Assembly: GCA_950106755.1 (NCBI GenBank)
Contig: OX467088.1
Span: forward strand, 4,820,001 to 4,884,000
Reading direction: 5' to 3'
Source: Climacium dendroides
Taxonomy: Eukaryota; Streptophyta; Bryopsida; Hypnales; Climaciaceae
Length of the DNA: 64,000 bases
The notes under the pieces: model-generated
What the model was told of the DNA's origin: nothing
Databases searched by the model: none
Seen by the model: only the letters and a program-made list of their open reading frames with translations
Part shown: one piece after another, positions 34,717-46,562 of the stretch
How the letters are laid out: the number at the start of each line of letters is the position of its first letter
How positions within the stretch are numbered: position 1 is the stretch's first letter
Made by a program: the position numbers and the translations under genes

Positions 34717-37690
34717 GGGCTGGTTTTTTTTTGGCTTTCTGGCCAGATTGCATGAGTAAAAATAATTTGGCTAAAAATGCCGGAAAACTTGGATGAAATC
34801 ACCCCAAAAAGTTTCAAATTGAAAAAATCTTGGATGAAATTGCTAGATTGGGGATGAAAAGCAAATTATAGATGTGATATTTTGTATCCAATATGTGGAT
34901 GAATGCTGAAATTTGGAGCACCATTATAACATTTTATATTGCCACTTTGGCACTTTTTAAGAAATGTAAAAAAAAGCCCTAATCTTGATTCACCAAGATG
35001 CAAATATGTGATCCTTGACGACCTCCTCATTGATAGAATTTCAATCTTTGATTTTGCTCCACTTCAAAAATGGTTGCAAGACTCATACATTAGTGAGGGT
35101 TGATTTTATCATCATTTTTTGGTAGTGCAAAAAACGATCTCTACGGGTGACGTGATGCCACTTACATCCATTGGTGTGGGTGGAACAAACAAAAATATAG
35201 ACGGAAATATGCATGTGCATCAAAAAATGTGTAAATTCATCCATAAACCCTAGAAGATCAAATTGCATTTTTTGGCAATATATTAATTTTGGACAACTCA
35301 TTACAAATGGATTTTTTTTTTTTTTTTTCTTTAAAATTTTCACACAACATGTGTCCAAGGAATAGCTTGAAGGCCCAACAATTTCATAATTTTTGACTAC
35401 ATGCTTAAGAAGTTATCATATGATATGCAATTTTCTTAAAATTGTGGGCAGATTGTGTAGCTCAAAAATTCTTAAAAAAATAATTTTTTTAAATATAAAT
35501 TTTTTTAATTGGTTCTCTAGATTTATGTATAGTTATGTGGAAAGCATTGAATCATTCCATTTTGATTAATGAGATGAAAATTTTGAGGATTTTTAATTTA
35601 TTGGAAGTTATGGAATCTCTACTCAAAAATAAATTTGAAGTCCTTTGTTTAACTCAATTTTCAATATTTTGGAAAAAAAATGAAATCATAGGATGTAGAT
35701 TGTTTATTACAACATTACAACCATTGGGATTGGCATTCTTCAAGTCCAATATTGAATTGTTATCAATGTAGTATTTTAATTCATCATGTACTTCCATCTA
35801 CCTACTATTTTTTTCCTATATATTGTACAATTCCAAATGATTTGGAAATTTCAAGCATTTTAATTAGCCAACTTTCCTTGGAAAATGGATTCATAGAAGC
35901 ACCACCATTTTGAACATTTTTTCATTCAAATGTGACCATGTGAAGTGCAACATCTTGTTTTTTTACAAGGCCCCCAAAAGGATTTTTGTGACTTCAAACA
36001 CTAACACCTTACAATCTACATAGTGGAAAATTTCTGAAATTTTTTCCACATCTTTCAAACTAGCATACTCCAAGACCCTATGATTATTTGTATTCAATTT
36101 TTTTTCCCAAAATTCAATACTTGTACTAGAAATGGTAGTTTTGGAGAATTTTGATGAAAACATAGTCAAAAACCTTTAGGGGATAATTGAGTGATATTAG
36201 AGTTACCCCTAACTACCCAACCACCATATTTGGTCTATTTTAAATTTCAAGCTTATTTTGGTATTAGTAATGAAATTCTTTTAATTGCTTTTTAATTATT
36301 TACAAGTACTTTTGAAGGTTCACTATTGGAAGCTTTCATTTTTCATTGAAAAAGGTATTTGATTTTTGAGAGGTCCTCAAATGTAGACACATATCATTAG
36401 TGAAGAGTAAATCCTACAAATTTTACTTTATTTCTTGGCTTTGAACAAAGTTTGTCAATTTCACTTAATCTGAGATTTTTAAAATTCTACGTATCCATTT
36501 GCTTTGAAAACAATCCCAATAGAAAGAATAAAGTTCTTTTCATGATTTTCATTGTTGAAAACTTAAACATATAAGTGTGAATTTGAAGTTATTTGTGATT
36601 TCTACTTATAAAAAGAATTGCACTTCAATAATTGCAAAGTGGATTGTGTAATGAGTTTGATAGCTCTTCATTTGAACTTCAGGTTTTGGAAGTGCATTTT
36701 AGTATGTTAACACAATTTTTAGTTGTTCATGTCACCTCCAATCCCCCAAAATTCATATATGCAAATTTCTCAATTATTGTCGGGAGGGACAACATACTAA
36801 AAATAAAATAATTAAATTTCTCTTGTTATAATCTCACAACTCCTATGCAATTTCACACTCAAAATTGGAGTACGCAAAATAAGCAAGCTCTTTAAACATC
36901 TATATAGATAAATTTTGAAAAAAAATCAATTTGCTTCATTGAAGATAACTATAAGCATCTGTTTGTTTTTCATAGGAAAAACATACATCAAAAGGCTTGG
37001 GCATTTAGAAGTTAACAAAGAATAGTAAAAAAAAAACACAACACCAAACACCATCATATTTCAATTTTGGTATTCCAAAGAATTTTATCTTGTGTTTTTT
37101 TCAAACTCTTGCTCCTAATTTCACATTGCACACACTTTATGATTAACTTTATTTTCCTTAGATTTTATAGCAATTTAGTGATTTCATATAGTATAAGGCA
37201 ATTATTGTCTCTTTTGAGCTCATTGTCATTATAAGAAAGTGTCCATTTCTAAGAAAGACACAAGACGAAATTGTTTCATTTCCTCCAATTTACAAGAGTA
37301 TATGAGTCATTCTACAAAAATTCTAAAAGTGGTACACATGTGATTTTTCTATAGGTTGTAAACTTTTACATCCAAGAATTTGAGCACATTGTGATAATCC
37401 CCTTCTAAAATGCATTCATGAATTGTGTTTGGTAGATTCCCTCAAATCCATATTTGTATTTTTGTGGAATGTGTGAACAACAAACAATATGGAATATATC
37501 CATATAAATTCCTATAAATATGTATATATTCTATATGTATTTTGTATTTCAAAATGCATATCTATAATTTGGCGATTTCATCCACAAATTTATTTTTTTT
37601 CAAAGTTTTTTGGTGAAAAACTTCACAATTTTTTGCTATGTTTTAGCCAATTTGTTTATTTCAAGTGTAGTTTAGCACTAGAAAGCCCCC
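34717..37690. mobile_element. Long-TIR element, unit 2 copy, right arm mostly deleted
   Basis: The left arm GGGCTGGTTTTTTTTGGCTT (34717) and its continuation is intact to about 34990. On the right only the outer part remains (TTTGGCGATTTCATCC, AAGTTTTTTGGTGAAAAACT and TTAGCACTAGAAAGCCCCC to 37690). The inner arm (the ATCCACATATTGGATAG part) is lost in the deletion at about 37559. Confidence 0.6.
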
Positions 37691-38858
37691 CAAAATGCCT
37701 TGTTCGGAAGACATTGTCCTTTCTTGAGCAAGTAGGATAGAGCTGCCCATCACCAACCAATAGCCCATCTGCATTTAGTAGGGTGACAAAAATGCAACAA
37801 AAGTTGGGACTAATTTCCAAACATGAGTTCTTAATTTCCTACCATCTATTCCTTCATTCTGCTCTTGATACATTTGCTTTTGTATGGAGTGCCAAAGTGA
37901 ACAAGATGTAGTGTCTTAAATGAACAATTTTAGAATAGTCTACACATTGGACATGGGTTTGATGCAACTTTTGCCTTCTAGAATTCACAATAAATTCACT
38001 TCAAATGATAAATTTACAAAACTTTCAGCAAATTTGGTTCACCTTGAAATAAATTGTATTGTGACTCCATAGAGGCTCGGCCATCCAAATGTACCTTGAA
38101 ATGGCTCTATCATGCATGACTTCATAGGCAAGGAGTATCCAACTAAAATCAGATACTCCCATAATAAATTTTCAAGAAATGGCTATAAAGAAGCATGCTG
38201 TCAACAAAGTCCTTGAAATGATTAGGCAATGAGTTTCAGTCGTGAAGTTGTATTAATACAAGAAAGTATTTAGATATTACACTCAAGAAGGATTATTCCA
38301 AATGTACATAATTGGAAGGGCAACCCTAGCTAGGAAAGCCAAGTTCATGACTGCTGACTATAGAAAAGTTACGAGGATTTGAATTTCAAGTAATGCCCAA
38401 CTCATTTCTGTAAGATAATTGCACCTAAAATCACAAAAATAAGCAATTCAACATGGTTTCCGTTACTATATTTGAAAACTTTTCATCGGATCTTGTTGGA
38501 AGCCAAAAGGGGATTTTAGATTCTCTAAAAATGTATTTTTTGGACACCATATGAATGAACTATGAATTTTCATAGTGCTGAAAATGGGGATTATAATTAG
38601 GGGAACCAACCATTGACTCTCATGAATAGTGGAAGTACATTTTAGGCAACAATCTAGCCTATGTGGATTTAGAAAGCATGTGATTTATGGTGTAGTTACC
38701 TTAGTTCATGTTGCTAAGATTTGGACTGGGGGGCTATTTGTGTATCATATGAGAAGTCATGTGGGATTGGCAACTCTACTAAGCTAGGAGCTATTTCGGA
38801 TGCAACTACATCAGCTCACTTCCTTTCAAACCAATTACTATATTCCAAGCAAGTATTA

Positions 38859-39113
38859 CTCCCTCCGGCTTGAAATGATTGTCCACTTTTGAATGTCATG
38901 TTTTCTCAAGGTTGTTTTGAATAATTCATATGAAGACTTCGTTGTGGCTAATTTTTATTTAGGTTTGCAAAGAACACATGCAATGTTCTTCATTGATTCT
39001 AGTGATATAAAATTTGGAAATGTCCTTATTTTTGTTTTTTCAAAACATGATCAATGAAATTGGCATAAAAAAACCTCAACAACAAAATTGTGGACAGTCA
39101 TTTTCGGATGGAT
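38859..39113. mobile_element. Stowaway-like MITE in unit 3
   Basis: Left end CTCCCTCCGGCTTGAAATGA at 38859. The right end is decayed (CATTTTCGGATGGATT instead of CATTTTGGGACGGAGT). Same position as in units 1 and 2. Confidence 0.7.
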
Positions 39114-39197
39114 TGTCTGGTACAAGTTTGTCACTAATCTGAAGTTCAAATCATGGGAAGCACATGCTCAATGCCGTCGTATCATGTTACACCAGTC

Positions 39198-39447
39198 TAG
39201 TATCATTTCTTTCGAAGTTCACCTTCAGGAGCTTTATTTAATTTACAACAAGCGAACCTCTTGCTTGCTCCAATGGCGATGTTTTGGAACGCTTTGGTTA
39301 TGGGTGCATAAGTGTTGGGCAGGAGCAATTCGGAGGCTTACTCTCATCTTAGTTTGCTCCTCAAAGAACGTGCACCATTGCATGTGCTGTAGTGATGGAT
39401 ACTGTAGACACTCTAACCTTGGTGCAAGTTGCAATAATTTGGACCTG
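39198..39447. mobile_element. ~250-bp insertion only in unit 3, no inverted ends
   Basis: Units 1 and 2 read CACCAGTCCAGAAACATTG. Unit 3 reads CACCAGTC, then TAGTATCATTTCTTTCGAAG and on to GGACCTG, then TAGAAACATTG. TAG stands on both edges and may be a 3-bp duplication. The inserted DNA is less AT-rich than its surroundings and both strands are open over much of it. It could be a gene fragment or a SINE-like piece; I cannot identify it. Confidence 0.6.
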
Positions 39448-40413
39448 TAGAAACATTGTTGGCTACTGGAACATGGAAATACTTACTATGGAATAAAAAG
39501 TCCGCAGCAAAATTCATCAATATTCCAAATGACATCCTCTTCATTACTTGATCATAAAGCTTACAGTCTATATTGGTAAACAAAATTAGCCTCCAGCTCG
39601 CTAGTTTGGGAAACCTCCATCGCACCTGAGGATCTGCAGACGTTCGATTCAAATAGCATAATTTCTGGATAATTATTACCCCACAAATGTATATGACAAA
39701 ATTATTGAAGTAGGCAAAAGCTTCAACAGTATATTGTTAGAATTATAAATTATGGAAGGCACTATATAAGGCGTAGTCAGATGCAGTCTGAGGATCATCC
39801 AGACAATGCAAGCCATGTATCATTTCGCGAACAGAGGATGGGTTTGCGGTTTGTAACTTGCTTGCCAAGTTCAATACAGCACTGCTGATTTACGTTCAGA
39901 TTTTGGGCTTCCCCAACGTGTTGAAGCAAACTTTCCGAACACCATTGAACTAATTTGCCTAGCTCCACGAAAGGCTAGTGATAAAGATTAGTGATTTAGG
40001 TAGTGTTCTTTTCACTACTGAACTAATTTGGCTTCTAAGAGAGTAGTGTGAATTCTGGCGAATTTTCTGAAACTATAGTGAGAAGGTGCTGCTGTATGCA
40101 AGCACTTCTGTGCGTGCGGCAGCATCCCGGAAACATCTTGTTGAATGGTAAACAGACACAAAAGCCGATGAATACATGCGTCATGTGGAAATACGTAATC
40201 AGAGAAAATCCACGAATTTGACCCGGATGTACCAGAAAGACAGGTATACATCTGTTCAAGTGTTTCAGTGTCTGTTTTAGACCATCACCGAAGCACACTT
40301 TGAACATACTTTCAATCATACTTTTACATGCAGTTTCTGAATAACAAATTGATGTCATTCGAATTTTCTTTACATTGCTAGCAGCATACAGTAATTGCTA
40401 AACCAATTGTGAT

Positions 40414-41109
40414 CTAGACTTGTGCGAGAGCTAGTGGGCCATGAATGTGATTCAACGGCATCCTCTGACGGCAGTTGCGAGGCAGCTTTGCCGCCCACGA
40501 TTGGAGCCTCAGCACTGCCACTGCTGGGGGAGCTTCCCTCTCGTTCCTTAAGCCAGCTTCGATTAAGTCAAAATACTTTGCATCCTCAACACTCAAGGCC
40601 GGAAACAACTCCACAACAGGCTCAAGGGCGGGCATCCATGGATCCACAGCCGCTTGCATTTGGCCGCTAATATCAGCATCATCGGAGTTTGTTGCCAGGC
40701 GTAGCTTCTGGCGATCGCTGGTGGGTGGCCTTTGGTAGGACGAGGTGTGCACCAGGCGCCTTTCATCGCCAGTCCCCATCAAGCGCATTTGGAATTGCTG
40801 CCCACAACTCAAGCACTTGAAGCGGGGCTGTGAGAGATTCTTGTTGTTGTAATATTTGAAGGGCGCATTGTCCGCCACGCCGCAACAACGGCACTCTCTC
40901 GGCAAGCCCTTCAGTTCGGGCGGATCCACGTTCCGCTGCTTGGCGTAGGTCCTGCCCTGAGGGCGGCCGTGGGAGCCCATGGTGAAGAGTTTTTGGCAAT
41001 TGCCGCATTGGTACCGCGGTTGGTTCCGCTGTCCATTGTCATAATACTTGAATGCGTTCTCAGCAGATTCAAAGCCACAGTGGTAGCAAAGCGTGCGGTG
41101 TTTCGCCAT
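40414..41109 (-). CDS. Tandem Dof-like C2C2 zinc-finger protein, copy 3, 231 aa, intronless
   Basis: Complete frame. Both fingers are identical to copies 1 and 2. The C-terminal part shares T, V and A with copy 2 (LATNSDD, EPVVELF, PPAVAVLRL), has QKLRL in place of HKLGL, and keeps the LALAQV end of copy 1. This mixed pattern suits exchange between copies. The TATA octamer is at 41264-41271, with the minisatellite beyond. See copy 1 for the zinc-binding residues and alternatives. Confidence 0.72.
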   Translation of the reverse strand: MAKHRTLCYHCGFESAENAFKYYDNGQRNQPRYQCGNCQKLFTMGSHGRPQGRTYAKQRNVDPPELKGLPRECRCCGVADNAPFKYYNNKNLSQPRFKCLSCGQQFQMRLMGTGDERRLVHTSSYQRPPTSDRQKLRLATNSDDADISGQMQAAVDPWMPALEPVVELFPALSVEDAKYFDLIEAGLRNEREAPPAVAVLRLQSWAAKLPRNCRQRMPLNHIHGPLALAQV

Positions 41110-41349
41110 GGAACAGAACAGAACGAGGAAGCCAAGAGCAGCGGACTAAGGACTAAGGCGGCGGTAGCGTAAGTTACGAAGGCGGAGAAGCACTGACGAA
41201 GTAAGCTTGACTGTAGGCTTGGGAGAGAAGAGAAGAGTGAAGAGAATAGAGAAGGCACCCTGTCTTTTATACTCGTACAAGGGAAGGAGGGAATACGCGG
41301 TAAACAATACGCGGTAAGTAAGGAAAACTATGGATGAGAAAGAAACTTT

Positions 41350-41559
41350 CGAATGATAAAGAGTGTCTGTACAGTAACGAATGATGAAGAGTGTCTATAC
41401 ACAGTAACGAATGTTGAAGAGTGTCTATACACAGTAACGAATGATAAAGGAGTATCTGTACAATAACGAATGATAAAGAGTGTCTGTATACAGTAACGGA
41501 TGATAGAAGAGTATTTGTACAGTATCGAGTGATAAAGAGTGTCTGTGTAGTAACGAATG
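41350..41559. repeat. Promoter minisatellite of unit 3, ~29-bp period, 7 units
   Basis: Units such as CGAATGATAAAGAGTGTCTG then TACAGTAA. Four of seven contain AAAG; the others carry GAAG in its place (GATGAAGAG, GTTGAAGAG, GATAGAAGAG). Confidence 0.85.
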
Positions 41560-41625
41560 AAAAATCCATCATCCACGCTGCTGATGACGGAGAACTGAAG
41601 AGGGCTCCATCATCCTTCTTGATCA

Positions 41626-44600
41626 GGGCTGGATTTTTTTTGGCTTTCTGGCCAGATTGCACCAGTAAAAATAATTTGGCTAAAAATGCCAAAAAAACTT
41701 GGATGAAATCGCCCCCCAAATTTCAAATTGAAAAAATCTTGGATGAAATTGCTAGATTGGGGATGAAAACTGAATTATAGATGTGATATTTTGTATCAAA
41801 TATGTGGATGAATGTTTAAATTTGGAGCACCATTGTAACATTTTATATTGCCACTTTGGCACTTCTTAAAAAATGAAAAAAAAGCCTTGATCTTGATTCA
41901 TGGAGATGCGAATATGTGATCCTTGTCAACCTCCTCATTGACAGAATTTCGACCTTGGATTTTGCTCGACTTCAAAAATGATTGCAAGACTCATACATTA
42001 GTGAGGGTTGCTTTTATCATTATTTTTTGGTAGTGTAGAAAGCAATCTCCTACATCCATTAGTGTAGGTGGAACAAACAAAAATATAGATGGAAATACAC
42101 TTGTTCATCAAAAAATGTGTAAATTCATCCATATACCTTGAAAGAACAAACTGTTTGTTTTGGCAATACAATGATTTTGGACAGCTCACTACATATGGAA
42201 TTTCTTTTTTTCTCTTTAAAATTTTCACACAACATGTGCCCAAGGCCCTACAATTTGACTACATGCTTAAGAAGTTATTGTATGATATGTAATTTTCTTA
42301 AAATTGCGGGCAGATTGAGTAGCTCAAAAAAATTCTTAAAAAATTAATTTTTTTAGAAATAAAAACTTTAAATTGGTTCTCTAAATTTATATATAGTTAT
42401 GTGGAAAGCTTTGAATCATTCCATTTTGATTAATGAAATGAAAGTTATGAGGATTTTTAGTTTGGTAGAAGTTATGGAATCTCTATTCAAAAATAATCTT
42501 TGAAGTCCTTTGTTTAACTTAATTTTCAATATTTTGGGGAAAAAAATGAAATCATAGGATGTAGATTGTTTATTACAACATTACAACCATTGGGATTGAC
42601 GTTTTTCAAATCTGTAACTAAATTCTTATCAATTTAGTATTTTAATTCATTATCAACTTCTGTTTGTTTATTATTTTTTTCCTATATGTTGTGCAATTCC
42701 AAATGATTTGAAAATTTTCAAGCATTTAGCCAACTTGCCTTGCAAAATGAATTCATAGAAGCACCACCATTTTGGACACTTTTTCATACAAATGTGACCT
42801 TGTGAAGTGCAACTTCCCATTTTTTAACAAGGCCCTCTAAAAGTTTTTGTGACTTCAAACACTAACACCTTACAATCTACATGGTGGAAATTTTTGAAAA
42901 TTTTTCCACATCTTTTCAAACTAGCATACTCCAAGATCCTATGATTAAATGTATTCAATTTTTTTTTTTAATTTTCAAAATTCGGTACTTGTACTAGAAA
43001 TGGTAGTTTTGGAGAATTTTGGTGAAAATATAGTCAAACACCTTTAGGGGATAATTGAGTGATATTAGAGTTAGCTTTTAATTGCCCAACCAACCATATT
43101 TGTTCTATTTGAAGTTTCAAGCTCATTTTAGTGTCAGTAGTTAAATTCCTTTGACTATTAAAAAAAATTTACAAGTAGTTTTGAAGGTTCATTATTGGAA
43201 GTTTTCATTTTTTATTGAGAAAGGTATTTGATTTTTGAGAGGTCCTCAAACGGATTTGAGATTTTTAAAATTGTATTTACCCATTTGCTTTGAAAACAAT
43301 TCCAATGGAAAGAATAAAGTGTTTTCATGATTTTTATTGTTCAAAATTTAAGCATATAAGTGTAAATTTGGAGTTATCTGTGATTTCTACTTATAAAAAA
43401 ATTGCACTTCAACAATTGCAAAGTGGGTTGTATAATGAGTTTGATAGCTCTTCATTTGAACTTCAAGTTTTTGGAAGTGCATTTTAGTATGTTAACACAA
43501 TTTTTAGTTGTTCATGTCACCTCTAATCCCTCAAAACTCATATATACAAATTTCTTAAATATTGTGGGGAGGGGTAGCATACTAAAAATAGGATAATTCA
43601 ATTTTTCTTATTATAATCTCACAACTCCTATGCAATTTCACACTCAAAATTGGAATACACACTAATAAGCAAGCTCTTTAAACATCTATACAATTAGATT
43701 TTGAAAAAAAAACAATTTGCTTCATTGAAGATAAATATAAGCTTATGTTTGTTTTTCATAAGAAAAACATACTTTAAAAGGCTTGGGCATTTAGGGGTTA
43801 ACAAAGAATAGTATAAAAGAAACACAACACCAAATTCCATTACACACCAATTTGGGTGCTCCAAGGGTTTAGGGGTGTCTTGTGTTTTTTTCAAACTCTT
43901 GCTCCTAGTTCTACATTGCACTTACTTTATGATTAACTCTATTGGTCCTAGATTTTATAGAAATTTAGCAATTTCATATAGTATAAGGCAATTACTGTCT
44001 CTTTTGAGCTCATTGTCATTGTGAGACAGTGTCAATTTCCAAGATAGAATTGTTTTATTTCCTCCAATTTACAAGAGTACATGGGTCATTCTACAAAAAT
44101 TCTAAAAAGGGTACACATATAATTTTATTGGTTGTAAAACTTTTACATCCAAGAATTTGAGCACATTGTGATAATCCCCTTCTAAAATGCATTCATGAAT
44201 TGTGCTTGGTAGCTCACCCCAAACGGCCAAGCCCATATTTGTATTTTGTAGAATTTGTGGACAATAAATAATATGGAATATATCTATATAAATTTCTATG
44301 AATATGTATATATTCTATATGCATTTTGTATTTTGAAATGCATATCCCTCTTTTGTATTTCTAGTTCCATACTTGTATCCACAACTATATCCGTATCCCA
44401 TAATTGTATCCATATTTGTATTCTCTATCTATATTTGGTTGGCCATGGTTGTTTGTTTAAAGGAAATCAATGGCTTTGATTTTCTCAAAAGATCCATGAC
44501 ATTTTTTTGGGGAGTGGAAGGCAATTTTTCAAAAAAACATGAACAGATTGTATTGTTTTGACAACAAGGGGAGTTCAACTCATTGATTGTCAATGGCATT

Positions 44601-44913
44601 CTTTTTGTAGAGTATGAGGATGCAATTTTGAACAAATGCTATTTCCAAGTAGTTTTTTTTGTTTTTTTTTTAAATTTAAAATTTTTATGAAGTGCCAAAG
44701 AGGCGATATAAAATGTTATAGTGGTGTTCCACATTTCAGCATTCATCCACATATTGAATAGAAAATATCACATTCACACATATCGCATGTCTCTAATTCT
44801 ATTTTCATCCACAATTTGACGATTTCATCTGTTCTTTTTTTTTTTTAATTCAAAGTTTTCTAGTGAAAAACTTCACAAGTTTTTCACCAGTTTTTAGCCA
44901 AATCATTTTTTTC
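41626..44913. mobile_element. Long-TIR element, unit 3 copy, right terminus truncated
   Basis: The left arm starts GGGCTGGATTTTTTTTGGCT. The right arm keeps the TTTTATGAAGTGCCAAAGAG, CATCCACATATTGAATAG and TTTTTAGCCAAAT parts but ends before the outer TTAGCACTA segment seen in units 1 and 2. Confidence 0.6.
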
Positions 44914-44925
44914 ATGTTCCCAAGA

Positions 44926-45623
44926 AACTGACCTTCTTTGACCATATAGTGCAATGGATTGTGGTGTTGCCCTTGAAAAGTAGGGCTGAGCTATGAGGAG
45001 AGAAGTGAACATGGTACCATAGTTCGGGAAACTTTTTGAGTTTTACCGGTTAATTTCCTTCAATTCTCATATTGAACCGGTTTTTGAAGAATTGAGTCTG
45101 GTTATTCTCTCTATTTTTTTACTCAAAAATAGAAAATTTATAGATTTTTGCACCGGTTTTTTGCCGATGTTTTCAAATTGCGACCGGTTATTTTTCCAAT
45201 TCCTCCGGCTAACTTTGAACTAGCCACTGGTTTTTTCCGAACACTGGATGGTACTAAGACAACTACAAAATGGCGAGTTAGTAATCCTCGACCTCCAGTT
45301 CCCCCTCTTTGCTATTCTTGCAATTTATGGTGCAAAATTAACCCTCATGATATGAAATGAGACAAACCTTGAGTTCATGGATTTGAAATTGGAGTAACAA
45401 GAAATCACCTACCTAGATTAATAGTGAACTTGCTAATTAGTGCACACACAAAAATCAAATCCTTCTCCACATAAATAGAGACTTGCATGTTTTGAAAATT
45501 GGTGTGATTATAAAAAAGTCATGTCAAGCTTCATGGACCTTCGAATAATAAAAAGCAAATAGATTTCTTCCTACAAATTTTACTTGTAGTTTAAAGGCAA
45601 TGCACTTGAAATGTAGTAAAAAA
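44926..45623. other. Intergenic spacer, no gene recognised
   Basis: Unique sequence beyond the tandem array. It repeats ACCGGTT several times (near 45046, 45076, 45152 and 45183), spaced irregularly. A short plus-strand frame at 45148-45360 has no motif. Nothing else is supported. Confidence 0.45.
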
Positions 45624-45849
45624 TTCCTTGCAACCTTTCACCGCACAATGTGCAGTCATTAGGCACTACTACAAAATTTTGTTCCCATCACAATTAAATA
45701 GGTAGTCAAATCGTGCAAATAGTTATTATACGGTAATTGGCAATGGTTGTTGTCTTGTTCTTGGATGTGTGGAATGAATGGTCGGTTTACTCTAATCAAA
45801 CTACAAAGCCATATCTGGTCGTAGTCCATCATATTGTCATGGGAAAGAC

Positions 45850-45932
45850 AGGAATAATCATGTGTTAAAAGAGAACACGTTTTGCAAATACATTGCATTC
45901 ATGTGTTTCTCTTTTAACACATGATTATTCCT
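45850..45932. repeat. Perfect 26-bp hairpin inside the 45.6-kb element
   Basis: AGGAATAATCATGTGTTAAA then AGAGAA (45850-45875) is exactly inverted at 45907-45932, with a 31-nt loop between. Confidence 0.85.
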
Positions 45933-46060
45933 ATCTTTCTCCAAGTTCCGATCCAACTTTTGAATTGTGCTTGGAAATGTAGTTCACAAATGGATGGCAA
46001 CTTCCCATGCAAAGGCTCCGAGAGAGCGTAGAGACTCTTGTGTAGCTAGATAGAACTGAC

Positions 46061-46496
46061 CATTTAGCGCATACATCCAAAAATCCGACAACAACCGTTG
46101 TCAATTACTACACAATAACCACACTATTCCACTACCAATTCAATTGTGATGGGAAAAAACCATTGTCTAACTAGTCATTTAGTGCACACATCCAAAAATT
46201 GAACAACAATAGGTGTCAATTACTACACAATAACCACACTACCCAACTACCAATTCAATTGTGATGGGAAAAAACCATTGTCTAACTAGTCATTTAGCGC
46301 ACACATCCAAAAACTGAACAATAATAGGTGTCAATTACTACACAATAACCACACTATCCAACTACCAATTCAATTGTGATGGAAAAAAACCATTGTCTAA
46401 CTAGTCATTTAGTACACATCCAAAAACCGAACAACAATAGTTGTCAATTACCACACAATAACCACACTATTCAACTACCAATTCAATTGTGATGGA
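46061..46496. repeat. 115-bp tandem repeat, four units (last one partial)
   Basis: Unit starts with CATTTAG(C/T)(G/A)C are at 46061, 46176, 46291 and 46406. Each continues through ACAACAATAG-type sequence, TGTCAATTACTACACAATAA, CCACACTA, AACTACCAATTCAATTGTGA and TGG. Confidence 0.9.
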
Positions 46497-46562
46497 ATTT
46501 TTTTTTTGTATCACCACCCAATGACTGCACACCGTGTGGTGAAGGTTTGCAATTGCAAGGGA

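Larger units (their letters stand above)
31181..38028. repeat. Tandem unit 2 of the triplicated locus (~6.85 kb)
   Basis: The order of parts matches unit 1. It carries a private 88-bp fold-back insertion at 31688-31775. It has lost about 470 bp near 37559, where units 1 and 3 keep the sequence from GCATATCC to TTTGGCGATTTCATC. That loss removes most of the right terminal arm of its long-TIR element. Confidence 0.85.
38029..44925. repeat. Tandem unit 3 of the triplicated locus (~6.9 kb, right end truncated)
   Basis: The order matches units 1 and 2, with a private ~250-bp insertion at 39198-39447. Similarity to the ends of units 1 and 2 stops around 44913-44945. The sequence through TTTAGCACTA and the join to a next unit is missing, so this is the last copy of the array. 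Confidence 0.8.
45624..46562. mobile_element. ~940-bp non-autonomous element with ~70-bp inverted ends and subterminal repeats
   Basis: The left end TTCCTTGCAACCTTTCACCG, then CACAATGTGCAGTCATTAGG and CACTACTACAAAATTTTGTT, is inverted at the right, where the reverse complement reads TCCCTTGCAATTGCAAACCT, TCACCACACGGTGTGCAGTC and ATTGGGTGGTGATACAAAAA. Inside, a 115-bp unit is present once near the left in inverted orientation (45665-45790) and four times near the right (46061-46496). CACTACTACAAAA plus subterminal repeats recalls CACTA elements, but the inverted homology continues past it, so a CACTA label is uncertain. Confidence 0.6.

Noticed and set aside
39088..39450. 120-aa plus-strand frame in unit 3
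   Set aside because: It is made of half a Stowaway MITE flank and the private insertion; Cys/Trp/Leu-rich without a domain.
46061..46496. CRISPR-like array
   Set aside because: Long 115-bp head-to-tail units with no distinct spacers, in a plant nuclear setting; it is a tandem repeat within a transposon-like element.
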